Below are positions 19,560 to 31,805 of a stretch of 64,000 bases of DNA, in pieces. The notes under the pieces were generated by a model, which was given only the letters and a program-made list of their open reading frames with translations, had not been told where the DNA came from and did not search any database. The position numbers and the translations under genes are program-made. Numbering within the stretch: position 1 is the stretch's first letter; every line of letters starts with the position of its first letter. Source of the stretch: Pyropia yezoensis. Lineage: Eukaryota; Rhodophyta; Bangiophyceae; Bangiales; Bangiaceae. Where the stretch lies: contig CM020620.1 in assembly GCA_009829735.1 (NCBI GenBank), positions 7,084,545 through 7,148,544 on the forward strand, in the 5' to 3' direction.

Positions 19560-20648
19560 TTACTCGACCGCCTCCTCTGCCGCAACGGCGGCAACGGCGT
19601 CGGCCTTGAGCAGGTCCCCCCCAGGACCGCCCCCCCCTCCCCCCCCCCCGCCCTCCCCGCCCTCCCCTCCCCCTCTGGCGGCACCCCCCCCGGCCGCCGC
19701 CGCCGCCGCCGCCACCACCGCCGGCAGCGACCGCCGCGCCACCCGCCCGGCCGACGGCACCGCCGCCACCGGCGGCAGCGGCGGCGGCGGCGGCGGCGCC
19801 TCCCCCCCCCCCCCGCCCCCCCCCCCCCCCGACGGCGGGGCGCCCGCCGCGCTCCCCGCACCCGGCGGGGCGCCCAACGACGCGCGCGCCGCCCCCCCCA
19901 CCGGCCGCCGCAGCCGCGAGAAGAGGGTGCCCGCGGCGCTGAGGTCTGGGCGGCCGCCGGGCACGCCCCCCCCCCCGCCCCCCCCGCCGCCGCCGGGCGT
20001 GCCGGGCATGCCGGGCGTGCCGGGCGTGCCGGGCGTGCCGGGCGTGCCGGGGGTGCCGGGGGCGGTGCCCCCCCCCCCCCCCATGCCGGCCACCCCCGCC
20101 CCCCCCCCCCCGGGCGTCTGCCCCCCGCGTCGCGGCGGTCCTCCCCCCCGCCACGGCCGGCGGGGAAGGGCAGCGAGTGCGACCGCGACGGGTCCCGGCC
20201 GACGCCGCCGCGGCCGTCGGCGAGGCGCTTGCCGTCGGTGGCGGCGGCGGCGCCGACCGCGCTCGGCCGCCGCACCAGCTGCCGCATCGCCTCCTTCCAG
20301 CCATCGTCCGCGCCGCCGCCGCCGCCGCCACCCCCCCCCCCGCCACCACCAACCGCCCCACCACCGCCAACGCCACCGCCAACGCCACCGCCACCGCCGC
20401 CGCCGCCGCCGCCGCTACCGCCGCCAACGACACCGCCGCCGCCCTTGCCGGCCGCCGCCGCGGCAATGGCCGCGACAGAGACGGCGTCCGCGGCGCCGGG
20501 CGGCGCCCGCCGGGGGATGCCCGACACCCCGCGGGCCGCCGCGGCGGCTGTCGTGGCAGTCGGCCCGCCGTTTGGTGGGGGCGCCACCGCCGCCGTCGCC
20601 CCGAGCGCCGCCGCCGCCGCCCCAATGGGCCGTGGCTCCCGAAGGCGG

Positions 20649-20679
<31 letters not shown>

Positions 20680-21236
20680 CGCTTCCGTCGCCGTCGCCGC
20701 TGCTGCCAACGGTGCCGGCGACGGCACCTCGGGGGGAGCTCGGGGGGGACGACCCGCCCACGGGCGGCTCATCCCCCACGGCAGGGGGAGCCGCCGCGGG
20801 CGGCCGCCCGCCCGCAGCGGCCGCGTCGGTCGGGCCCTCTGGGGGCGGGCGCCCCCCACCGGCCGACGCGGGGGACACGGGTGGCGAGCCGGCACAGCGT
20901 GTCGCGGCGTCCCCCGCGGGAGAGGCCGGCGCCAGCGCCGGCCCACCCCCACCCCCGCCACCGCCACCGCCGTCGCCGTCGGCACCCCCTCCCCGACGCC
21001 GCCTCTGGCCATCGTCGTGGGTGGGCACCGCCGGCGGGGACGGGGCGGGGGACCCGCCGCCGTCATCCGCCTCGCGGCGGCGCGCGGCGGCGGGCGTCCC
21101 CCGGCCGGCCGCCCCCTCTGCGGGGGGAGCCGTCGGCCGCTCGCCGCGGGGGACGACCACGTCGTTGGGCACCATATAGGGCGCCCGGATGCGGCGGGCC
21201 GCCGACGACCCGCCACGCCCCCCACCGCCACCGCCA

Positions 21237-21268
<32 letters not shown>

Positions 21269-21399
21269 GCCACCGCCACCGCCACCGCCACCGCCACCGC
21301 CACCGCCGGCGGCGGCCGCCGCGTCGCCGTGCCTGCCGCCCCCCGGGTGTGGCCGCAACGGCACGCCGGCCGGCTGGCCCGGGTGCGCCGCAGGCGCCA

Positions 21400-21442
<43 letters not shown>

Positions 21443-22370
21443 GGCCATGCCCATGGGCGGCGCCGACACGGGCCGGCGGCGCCCCCCCCCGCTCCCCCCC
21501 CCCTTCCCCCCCCCCCCCCCTTGGAGGACAGCGTCACAATGGCGGTGGTGGTGATCTGCTGCTTTTGCTGGTTGAGCGCCAGGTTCTTGCGCGCCGCCGC
21601 GACGCGGGCGTCCTTGCCGACGCTCCCCCCCTCGTAGGCGCGGATGGCGTCGCGGTAGGCGCGCTCGGCGGGCGCCAGCCGCCGCTGGCAGTCGAGGACC
21701 ACCCCCAGGTCCAGGAGGGTGTCCCCCAGGCTGGCCAGCGCGTCCCCCACCGACCCGGCGGGGACGTCCAGGATGTGGTGGTCCCACACCCGCAGCGCGT
21801 CGCGGAGGTGCGCCTCCGCGCGTTTCAACTTGCCCGACCGGGACAGCAGCGCCGCCTGCATGCGGTGGCCCTCGGCTAGGCGGGCGGCCTCGGCCGACGC
21901 GGCCGCCGCCTTGGCCGCCGCCGCCTTGACGTCCATCTCGTCCACGGGGGGGGGCGGCGGGGGGGGGGTGGCCGGCAGCCGCGCGTGCCCGCCGCCGCCG
22001 CCGCCGCCCCCACGGCCGCCGTACGCATGGTGGTGGTGGTGCTGGTGGTGGTGCTGGTGCCCATAGGGGGACGCCGCGTGGCCGGGCAGAGCCGACTCGG
22101 ACGGCGAGTCGGACCGCCCCCGCGGCGGCAGCGGCTGCGGCGACGGGTGCTGCGACCGGGGGTGCGGAGGGGCGCCACCGGGGGGGGTCCCCGCCCCCGA
22201 CGCCGCCTCCCCCGCCACCGTCGAGCGGCTGCGGGGGAGGCCGCGGCCGCCCCCGCCCGCCCCCGACGCGTTGCCCGCCGACGGCGGCGGCGCGAGGCCC
22301 CCAACCGTCGCCGCCGCCGCCACGGCGGTGGCCGCCGCGGCGGCCGCCGCGCTGCCGCCCCCCCCACCCC

Positions 22371-22401
<31 letters not shown>

Positions 22402-22795
22402 CTTGGTGCGGTCCCCAAACGGCCCGCCCGCCACCACCCGGCGGCCCAGCGACAGGCGCGGCCGCCAGGTGCCGGCGGTGAAGGAGAAGGAGCGGGGCGC
22501 AAAGTCCTTGCCCCGCCGCCCCGCCGGCGGCGCCGCCGCCGCGTCGCTGCCGCCGTCCGCGTCGCCCCGCGCCCCCCCCCCGCCGCGGCCGCCGCCGCCG
22601 CCGTCGCCGCCGCCGTCGCCGCCCCCATCCGACGGGGCCCGTGGCACGGCGGCGGCGGCGGCGGCGGCCTTGCCCCCCATCCGGTGGGCGCTCGGCCAGC
22701 GGGCGCCGAGGAAGCTGCCCCCCCGGGGCACCCGCGGGCCCACCACCATGGACGGGCTGGTGGGGGCGGCGGCGGCGGCGGCGGCGGCGGAGGCG

Positions 22796-22828
<33 letters not shown>

Positions 22829-23489
22829 CCCCCCGCCCCGCCCTTGGCCCCCGCCGCCGACGGGGGCGCCTTGAGCAGCCGCTGCATCCGCCGCATCCGC
22901 CCGCCGCCGTCGGCCGCCCGTGGCGGCCGCGGCGGCCGCGGCGGCAGCGCGTCGGTGGGCGGCGCACCCGCGGCGGTGGGGCGGCGGCCACCGCCGGCAG
23001 CCGCCGCCGGCCGGCCGCCGCCCCCCGGCGGCGGCGGCACGGGCACCGCCGCCGGCAGGGCGGGGGCGACCAGCTCGTCGGGCTGCAGGCCCGCCTCTTT
23101 AAACGCCAGCGCCGTGTCCTCTAGCCGCCGGGACCGCCGCAGCGGCGCGGGGGGGAGCTTGGTCTTGCCCCCCCCCCCCCCCCCCCCCCGCCGCCGCCGC
23201 CGCCGCCTCCACCTCCTCCTCCCCCCGCGCCGCCGCCGCCGCCGCCGCCGCCACCGCCACCGGCGTCGAGGCGTTTGCCGCTCCGGCGACGGCCGCCGCC
23301 GGCACCCCCGCCGCCGTCACCACCCCCCCCACCCGCGCCGGCTAGGCCACCAGCAATGGCGCCATACAGGAGCGACGCCCCGCCCACCGTGTCGCCGCTG
23401 GCGGCGGAGAAGGTCGACGCCGTGTCGGGGGAGCGGGTGTGGCGGCCGCTCCGGCGGAGCATGCCGCCCAGCGACAGGGGCGTCCTCAT
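19560..23489 (-). CDS. TPR-containing low-complexity protein, reading frame broken at C-tracts
   Basis: ATG at 23489 starts MRTPLSLGGMLRRSGR and reads well to about 23190. A 20 bp C-tract (23170-23189) then separates it from the next frame, which resumes with KTKLPPAPLRRSRRLEDTA and runs to about 21520. That part contains the only folded domain, about 90 residues encoded near 21880-21550: HRMQAALLSRSGKLKRAEAHL, a GDTLLDLGVVLDCQRR helix and PAERAYRDAIRAYEGG, a kinesin-light-chain-like TPR pair. After C-tracts near 21487-21521 the sensible sequence continues in a third frame (PNDVVVPRGE, DDGWKEAMRQLVRR), and after tracts at 20069-20110 in a fourth, ending DLLKADAVAAVAAEEAVE at 19560. Between domains the protein is polyglycine, polyalanine, a His-rich run and a GTP-triplet repeat. 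Whether the shifts are real, introns or assembly errors is open; homopolymer length error is the simplest view. Confidence 0.6.
19990..20070. repeat. 9 bp minisatellite encoding Gly-Thr-Pro triplets
   Basis: About eight copies of a 9-mer, GGGCGTGCC or close variants. On the minus strand within the TPR gene they encode a Gly-Thr-Pro collagen-like run. Confidence 0.85.
21224..21308. repeat. CCACCG hexanucleotide microsatellite
   Basis: About fourteen units of CCACCG with a few CCACCA variants. Read in the sensible minus frame it encodes polyglycine in the TPR protein; in the other frame it encodes Ala-Val runs. A GGC triplet run follows at about 21404-21441. Confidence 0.85.
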
Positions 23490-24688
23490 GATGGTGGGTC
23501 ACGCACGAAAAAAAAAAAAATGGGGGGGGGGGGGGGTAGGGGGGGGGGGGGGGGGATGGACGGGGGAAGGGAAGGGGAGTTGCCACGGCGAAAGAGAGGT
23601 GCGGGGAGGTGGGAAAGGGGGTGGGCGGGAAAAAGACACCAAAAACACACACCACTCTCACGCAGCGGTCCCGGCCGCGCTGCGCCCCTCTCCCGACGCG
23701 CGGCGGCCTACCCCCGCAGACTCTCCAAGCGGGAGAAGGCCGGTCCTCAGCGGTGACGGGCGGCCCGCAGGGGCGTCACCCGCCGCGGGCGCGTCGCCCG
23801 CCGGTGGGGGAGCCAGCCACGCGGCCGCCGCCGCTGCCGCCGCCGCCACCGCTGTCCGCGGTCGCGCCGCCAACGGGGCGCGCGCCCTGCACCGCCTCCG
23901 CCACCGCCACCGCCGCCGGCGGCTGTCGTCCAGGGGGCGGGCGTGGGCGCCCTTTGCGCGCGGCGCGCACCCCGACGCGAGCGCACCCCCGCTCGCTCCG
24001 ACAGGCACCCACCGACGGCCCGCGGCGGGGGCGTCGCGCCCGCCCCCGAGGCCGCCGCGCCCCCCTCCGCGGGGTGCCGCGTCCGCGTGCGGCGGGTGCG
24101 GGTGCGGGTCACCACCGCTGTGTGGGCGGCGGGTGCGCGCGCGGGTACCGCCTGGGGATCCCCGCTTGGCGCTTGGCCGGTCGGAACCGCACCCCCCCTC
24201 CTCCTCGGCCGCTGCGCGTCGATGGGGGCGCACGCACGCCAGCAGGCGCGCTTCCCCCCCCAACCACCCACGCCCCTCTACCCCGACACACCTCCTCACC
24301 GCCGCCCCGCCCGCCCACCCCGCCCGCCCACCTGGCCTCCCGCCCGCCGCCGTCGATGCGTGCCGCGGGCACCGCGGTGCGGGCCGCTGTGGCAACCGCA
24401 GGGGGCAGACGACGGGGGACAAGCACGGGGCTGGGCCACCCACCGCCCCTCCCGGGTCTTCGGGGGAAACAAGTCACGGCGGCGGGCGTCTTTTTGTGTC
24501 GCCGCCCCCCCGGCGGCCGGCGCCGCGCGCGCGCCAACGGGCGCCACGGGACAACGCTGCCGGTGAAGGCGGGGGGGGCAAGGCGGGGGGCAGAGGAGGA
24601 GGGGTGGGGGGCGCCCCGCGCCGCACCAGGCCGCGGTGCCGTGCCAGCGGTGCCGCCGCATCTGCGCGGAGAACAGACGGGAGGGGGG

Positions 24689-24722
<34 letters not shown>

Positions 24723-25469
24723 CGGTGGCTGCCCAACGCCAAGTGGGCGTTTTCCTCGGCTTGTTTGGGCGGTGGGTGGGGGGGGGCGCGGGGGCAGGAG
24801 GAGTTGGGGGCGTGTAGGGCGACCACCGCGCAGAGACGGTCCGGTCAGTCCCTCCCAGCTTGCGGGGTGCACCGCCGCTGGGGGGCGCCAGACGGGGGCA
24901 GCCACGACTGGGGAAACGTCCCACCCCCCCGCCCTTCTGCCCCCCCCCTCTTTCGCGCAGCGCGTTTGACGCACCGCCGCCGCCGCCGCCGCGGCTGCCG
25001 CTGCCCGCCGCCGCCGACTTGATCCCGCCACACCCGCGCCGTCAGCCGTCGCGGTGCGGGGCCGCTGCGGGGCGGGGCGGCGGCGTGGGTGGGGGGTGCG
25101 GCCGCCAACCCCGCCCCCCCCCCCGGCTCCTCACGCCCCACCCCCCCCCACCCCCCCGTCCCCGCTGCACGCGCGCCGCCCCGCCGCAGCACGCGCCCTT
25201 GCAGTGCAGTGCGTGGGTCCCACAGCACGACGACTGGGAGCGGGCGGGGAGACGCGCACACTCGCCAGGACGCCCGTCCTCCGTCAGTCCCCAGTCATAT
25301 GGCCCTTCCACGACCTCCCCCCCACCCCATTCCCCCGCCCCCCCTCACGTGGCCACTCGCACTGGCCCTCCCAGAGGCTCCCTCTCCCCAGAGTGGCACG
25401 CCACCGCCGGGTCAACGTAGGGCCGCGCGGCTGACCGCCGCCGCCACGTTTGGCGCCCCGCCGAGGGCC
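23490..25469. other. GC-rich stretch without a recognised gene
   Basis: Nearly 2 kb of extreme GC content with long overlapping frames in all six frames. None shows a domain or non-repetitive protein character, so I call none. Contains an A13 tract at 23508-23520 followed by G-tracts, and a GGC run at about 24694-24721. It should include the promoter of the minus-strand TPR gene. Confidence 0.45.
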
Positions 25470-27201
25470 ATCGTCACAAGAGTGTGTTTTCTCAACGAGT
25501 CCCAACGACAGGCCCTCGTTGGCCATCGAGCATCAAAACAGGGCTTCGTTGAGGGCTCGAATGGCCAATCGAGGCTCCTGCGTTGCGTCAACGAAAGCGC
25601 TTTTCGATGGGCCGTTTCATTCGCCTAGACCCGCGCGAACGCCTGTCTGAGGCATCCGTGTTCGCAATAAATCTCGTGCTGCGGCCGCGCCGCGATCAGT
25701 TCTGAGCCCTCATTGGCTACCAGTCTTCCGCCCGTCAGCCTCCAGAGGAGACTCCTGGCGCGCACACCAGCGACAACTTCAAAGTGAGCACACAGGGGCC
25801 TTCGACTGCCCGTTCGGTGCACTCATTGGTGCAGTCGGCTGTCAGCATGCTCAGCACGCGCAGGCAGACGGCAATCTTCGGAAATCTCCTACGCGCGCTG
25901 TGGGCACGGGGCCTTTGCTCCCGTGTCGGATCACATCAAATCTAACTACATGAACTACAGTCACAGGTAGGTCAGAGGGAGGGTGGAGTTTGCCCGCCCA
26001 CCTGCGATACCGCCTGACTCGCGCACCAGAGGGGTCCCCCCCTCAGGGGCACCAGGAAGAGGGGCGCCCGGTGTGCTTGGGCAGCAGCCCCTTGTGCACG
26101 CGCGCGCTGTCGCGTGAAGCCGCGCCGTACACGACGAAGTCGAGACGCGCGCGCACTTCGCCGTGCTCCGTGCCTGTGCTGCGCGCGCGGCGCGTTGCTC
26201 TTGTCCTATTCCCCCCCCTTCTTGCACCCCCCTTTCGAACACCACTCGCTCTTCTATTCCTCCCCCGGCGTTGTGCAATATGTGGAGCTGCCGGCCGTGC
26301 TTTTGCTGTTGATTGTGTTTGCATCTGGGAGTGCGATCTTTCGTGCAGGTGGTTGAGTGAGTTCGGCTGGCTGCTGTTTGTGCATGCTTTGATCATCTGT
26401 AAGTGGATCGTTGCCCTTGTTGTCCTCTTCTTTTTGTCTGGACGTGTTTTTGTGCGGGATGCTGCTGTTCGTGTGCGATCTATTTGTTTCCCGATGACAC
26501 CCACGTAGAAGTTGTGCGATCTTGTCTATGTGGGTGGTTGTGCCTGTGTTCAGTCTTTCTGTCTCTTGTGCACACGGGCCGGGGTATGTTGTTGACGTTG
26601 TACGTGTTGTGCTTTGCTCGTTGTGCTTGTGCCCTGTGGCGCCTTGAGCAACGTATGTTTGGTCTTGTTGTGTGCAGGGATGAAGAGTGCAGTCAGCTGC
26701 TGTTTTTCGTGTTGTGTCTGTTTCTTCTTTGCTTTACGTTACTTCTCTTTTTTCTCTTTCCTCTTTCATGTTGTCGCTGTGGTGGTGAGTGTAGGGCGGC
26801 GCGTACGTGTTCGTACATTTTGCCTTGAGGGCGTGGGCGAGGGCGAGAGGGAGGGCGCGTGCGTGGGCGTGGGCGTGGGCGTTGTTGCGGTCGGGGGGGT
26901 CGGACAGCGGGAAGAATTCAGGCTGGACGCTCGCAGCAGTTCAGAACTGTACTGTATTTCACCGACGTATGAAGTACAATTGTCGGCAACCCGCGACGTC
27001 GACGGCATTGCTGTTCTTTGTTGCGGCGTGCACTTTACAGCCATCCAACGCGGGGGATATCGAGATTGTAGCCGTTTTGCGTCAACGAAGCCAAAACCTC
27101 ACCGAGAATCCCCAACGATCAACATCGAGCACCCCCTTCGTTGACCAACGCAGGCCTCAACGAAACCGGCCTTCGTTGAGAAAACATACTCTTGTGACGA
27201 T
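25470..27201. mobile_element. unclassified TIR element, non-autonomous, 1.7 kb
   Basis: 29 bp terminal inverted repeats with one mismatch: ATCGTCACAAGAGT at 25470 continues with GTGTTTTCTCAACGA, and the complement of the right end reads ATCGTCACAAGAGT then ATGTTTTCTCAACGA. Just inside both ends the motif TCAACGA/TCGTTGA recurs several times, like transposase-binding subterminal repeats. The outer 8-mers CGAGGGCC and CGAGCGGC agree at six of eight positions, a possible decayed hAT-type duplication. The interior (about 26270-26830) is unusually T/G-rich and has no transposase; the hydrophobic frames there are composition artefacts. Confidence 0.75.
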
Positions 27202-30200
27202 CGAGCGGCCGCGCAAGGAGGAGGGGGGTGGGGTGGCGAGGGGGCAGTGCGGAGAGCGTGACGAGGGGCGGGGGCGTGTGCCACAGACGACGGGTGGGGA
27301 CCCACCGGGGTGGGCCGGTCCAATGGGAGGACCACTTTGTCGGCTCTCCAAGCCGGGGAGGCGTCCGCTGGCGTCGCTGGTGTGGAGGAGGAGGGGGGGT
27401 GGGAAGGAATGCGGGGGGAGAGGAGGGGGTCTGGCACGTCTGCTCCCCAACACGAGCGCTGCGTGTTGGTGGTTGGCGGTGCGCCGCCATCCGCACGGGC
27501 GCACTGCACTTGAGGGAGTGGGGGTGCGGGGAGCGCCACTGGCGGTATCCGCGCAGCCGCCCCCCGCGGCGGTCGGGCCAGGCGGGCGCTGACACTGGCC
27601 CACGGGCGGGGACGGCCGCTGGGGTCCGTCGGCTGTTCTCCCCCCGCATCCCCCCGCCTGGGTCTCCTCCTGACGATTCAACTCCACCAGCGCGACCCCC
27701 CTCCCCACGAGGGGTCGCGCTTGGGGGGAGGGGTTGGGCTCCCCGGCTCACTTGGAAACGCCCGTGCCGATCCCGTGCACCCCCCCCCCCGCACTCGGAG
27801 ACCCTGTGCCCGAGCAGACACGTACGCTCGTCAGCTGCCGCCCCCCCACCCCCTCCCAACACCCTCTCTTGGCACACACGGCATCTCACACAGAGGAATT
27901 GGAGAGGAGGGGGGGGTCCACCCCTCTCTTTCTCCGGAGTGGGGCTGCCGGGCCTGTCGCGGAGCCCGCGACGGGGTGTGGCAAGACCGGAGAGAGGCGG
28001 CGGGCCCCGCGGGGCGGCCAGAGGGCCCTGGACGCAATCGTGCACTAGAGTGCCGCCAAATCCTCTGGGGACCTTGTCCGTCTGAAACTAGATTTTCACA
28101 ATCCGCATACGAGGGAAGGTTGCCAGGCTGCTTTTTTCTCGAAAAATATATTAGCGGACTCGGCAGTACGTCAGGAGTCCGGCCGTCTTGTCCGTTTCTG
28201 CGGGCAATGCCTGGTTGCCGAGGAAAAATGTACCCTCGTTTGGGGGAGTACACCAGTTTTTCACAACTCTCGTTTACATATCAGGGCAGCCATCTGGGGC
28301 ACTTCTTACAAAGATACAGCAGAGAAAACTTGATTGTATTTGTAGTCGTGGAGCATCTTTTCACGTCCGTCGACCAATGAGAGCGAAGAGAGCTGAAGCA
28401 GCACGACCCCTTCGCGATCGTGACGTCCAGCATCACAGCACCTGAGCTCCAAAAAGCATCCCTCCATGCTCCGGGGTGGCTACGCTTCGCCCCCCCCGCC
28501 CCCCCACAGCGACGGAGCTCGCTGGGACTTGCGGCTGGTAGAGATGCTCGCCTGCTCCTCGGGTACCGCTTTGCGTCTGAAAGAACATGGGAACAGATGC
28601 TCTTTTCCCACTTCAATGAGTCTGATGATAGCACCTCCTTCGCCCCTCGCTGACAGCGACGCGTCCGTGAGGGACGGTGGCCGTGCTGGGGAAAGCGTGG
28701 GGCAGCCAGTTGTTGTGCAGCGGTGTGGGGCGCGCCCGCTGCCTCCCGCCAACACCCTATCAAGAACAGCCGGGGGGGTTAAGGGGGGAAGGTGGGGAGT
28801 GTGAGGGCAAGCGGAAAAAGTCGCTTGCGCCACCGTCAGCCCACTGCAGCAAATAGAGAGGTCCTGGTAGGCCGGGACAGGCCCATAGACGTGTTCTGCT
28901 CTTCTAATGACTCTGCCAAGTAGCTCAAACCCGGGATAGGAGGAGAAAGAGGGCAGCTGGGCACAGGTGGGGCGAGCGGGACGCGCAGATGCTTACACCT
29001 CTTCCACCCCTGCGGAGGAGAAAGAGGGCAGCTGGGCACAGGTGGGGCGACTGGGACGCGCGGATGCGTTGCAAAGAAGTCCGGTTCGGGAAAACAGTCG
29101 GCCAGATGAGCGTTCTGGGGCGGTAATTAGAACCAATTTGACGTCTGCGAGAGAGCTCTCTTTTACGCCCGTGAAGCCCACTGACACTGCTCCCACTGGT
29201 CGCTGGCCGCCTCTTCAGCCGCAACTGTCCCGTTGCGCAGCACCGCGTCACTGCGGCATCGATGCGTGCCCCGCGCAGCACAGCTTATCGCCTGTCAAAC
29301 TTTTCTTGCTTTCTTGGGAAATTCTCGAGCAAAAACCTGCATAAAACCTGCATTGACCCCCCCTCAAGGCATCATAGACACCGCTTTTCCCCCCTCTTCT
29401 TGCTTTCTACCTATAACAGCTCGGGCGATTGGTGGTCGCCACCTCCCTTGGTATGACCGGAAGCGCACGAGGCAGGAGAGCACTCTCGTGAAGCGCAAAG
29501 AAGCGACCGACCATCGCTGCACCTGGGTGCAATGTTTATACAATCGCGTTAAAAACCGCGCAATCTCTCGCACTGGTTGAGCAAAAACCTGCGCGAGGAC
29601 AGCTTTCAAGGGTCTGCTTGGAAAAATCTCTCCACCTTGCTCGACATCTACGGCGTCAATTCTGACCAATGGAACGCTCTATCCAGCAAACAGCAGCGCC
29701 ACCGCTGTTGTCATTGGTTGACAGAACACCGACAGCGGCCGTTGTGTCGGTCATCCTGGGGGAGATTCTTTGGCCTCAGCCCAGCCCCTCGATCAGAAAA
29801 GCAAAATCGTTCTCGAGCTGATCATTTTCGTGCTCGAGCAGGGCGAGAATTTGCACAACGAAGCAAGAGATCTGGCCAAAATCGGGCTTGTATCTTGACA
29901 GGGGACAAGCAGTGCTGCGCCGTGGCTAACGGCAGTACGCCCGACATACGTCAAGGCTATCCTCTCTGCCTCATTGTCGCCTGCCCCTATGCCCACCCCC
30001 GTGCCTCGATGGCACACACGGTTTTTTTCACCGCTCGGCCCCCCTAATCTCTGTCCCCGGCACTGTTCTCGTTTCGCTTCGCCCTCCTCCGATACCCTGC
30101 AGCGCACGGGCAAGGTGAGTTTCGACGCTTGGGACTGGGGGGGACTGGGGAGGTGTGGTATGCGATCAAGCGCTGCGGGCCCTAGACGATGTAGATGCGG

Positions 30201-31805
30201 ACTCTGGCAGCCATTGGTGTCCATCCTTCTGCCCACACTGCCTCGCTTTCTGTCCGGGTTTCGTGCGTCCAACGCTGGCAGCGCGTCCCCATTCACTTCC
30301 TCAACAGAGCTTCCCGCATGCTTCCCCCATGCTGTCCCTGTGAGCGCAACTCATCAGAACTTACGCGCGGTATGTTCGCATCGGCTGCATGGCGCAACCA
30401 ACGCGACCCCATTGGTACTACTCCTCTGGGCCCCGACGTCCATGCTACGGCTACGGCGCGATGACCGTCTACGTTGTCTTGCCTGGTGCGTGTCAACATA
30501 TTTATATATGTGTGTTGAGGGGCTCGTGGCAGGCGCTTCTTGGGTGGGTCGCGTGCGAGGCATTGGACTGATGTGCCAGCTCTGCTGCGACGCTTCGCCA
30601 TAGCTTGTTCATTTGTCACACGGCTTGTGATTTTTCATCTTGATTGTTGCTGCTGCTGGGTACTGATGGTGTCGATGGTCTTGCAAGGGGTGGATGTCTT
30701 GGTGTATTGGCGACCGGAAGAGAGAGTAGGACGGGGCGGGAGTGTGCTTTGGGTGGGCGCGGGGCACGCAGGAGGACGCGGGAGAACACGGGAGACGGGC
30801 CGGTGCACACCGCTGCAGAAGGACCTTTGAGCACACGATGTCAAGTCATTGAGAAGCACTCGTGAAAAGAGCACCATGCATGTCCACCATGGGCAAGCGG
30901 CACTATAGTGCTCCTTGCCACAATGGCCAGTTGGGAATACTCCCACAAGGACCTTTTTCCATGCCAGTCGAACAGTTCTTCAAATGTCCTACCCATCACT
31001 TTAACGCCGAGTCGTATGTCTTAGTCATTACAGATTGCCACGATAGTGGGACCTCTGACGAAGACTTGGGAATCGGAACTGGACAATATCACCAGGACCT
31101 TCACGAAGGTTTTTTAGTCCAAATTTGACAGTCTAGTATGGCGGATCTCCCCACACCCCGCCCGCCTCCCTGAACACCCCCCCCCCCATGGCAGTCGTGC
31201 TTAAAGGGAGGTTCAGGAAAAGCCTGTCTTGACCTGTTCATGAATCCGCAAGCGAGTTTACAGACGCTTTGCGCATGGCCGTGTCACGCCGTTTTCTCTC
31301 GGTTTTTGCGCAAACGCTACGGGCCCTATGCAAACTTTTGCGGGGCACACGTTTGCGGGAAGGCTCCGGGTAACGACGGCGTGAGGATCAACGAGTAAAA
31401 CCCAGCACGCGGTCTGTTCTTGAGGACTTGGCGACAATCAGACAACCAACACCCTTTAACGTCCAGCACCTCCATCTGAGAAGTGCGCGTTTTTAGGCCG
31501 CTTTTACAGCGGGTTTCTCGTTTCCACAATATTCTGCGGGTCTGTTTTGACAGCTGCTGTGGGGCGCACACGACGGTGATGGTCGGGAGACGTCGGGAGA
31601 CATACGCCCTGCTGCGTTATATGCTCTTGCAGCACAGCGCATGGTGCTCCACGTGATGGTCGTATGCAGCGCATACGTCGCCCGACGAAGCGGCCACAGA
31701 AAGCACGCAAAAAAAAAAGGAAATGCTCGGGCGGACGGTAACGGGGGTCCGCAATCGCATCCGCAACCGGCAAACCCGATTTAGGGCGTTTTCCTAAACC
31801 TATTC
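27202..31805. other. intergenic, no gene recognised
   Basis: About 4.6 kb. The first 850 bases are GC-rich with long noise frames on both strands; from about 28100 the composition is more balanced and frames are short. No domain, no convincing exon pair. It contains a tandem duplication (28939-29067) and a possible degenerate MITE (31208-31800). Confidence 0.45.
28939..29067. repeat. 54 bp direct duplication with 21 bp spacer
   Basis: Two copies (28939-28992 and 29014-29067) that begin GGAGGAGAAAGAGGGCAGCT and end CGC(A/G)GATGC, differing at only two positions. Non-coding context. Confidence 0.85.

Noticed and set aside
19219..21879. Plus-strand frame of 886 codons opposite the TPR gene
   Set aside because: Pro/Arg/His homopolymer runs only; it mirrors the polyglycine and polyalanine coding of the minus strand and has no domain.
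23490..25469. Overlapping long frames on both strands in GC-rich DNA
   Set aside because: All six frames are open because stop codons are rare at this GC content; no frame stands out.
26403..26828. Hydrophobic plus-strand frame resembling a multi-helix membrane protein
   Set aside because: The local DNA is T/G-rich, so any frame reads as Leu/Phe/Cys/Val; other frames look the same and there is no motif.
27202..28085. Long minus-strand frame starting near 28045
   Set aside because: Arg/Pro/Gly composition typical of chance frames here, no domain or splice support.
30380..30610. Candidate small RNA genes in the intergenic region
   Set aside because: No tRNA cloverleaf or other structured RNA could be assembled by eye.
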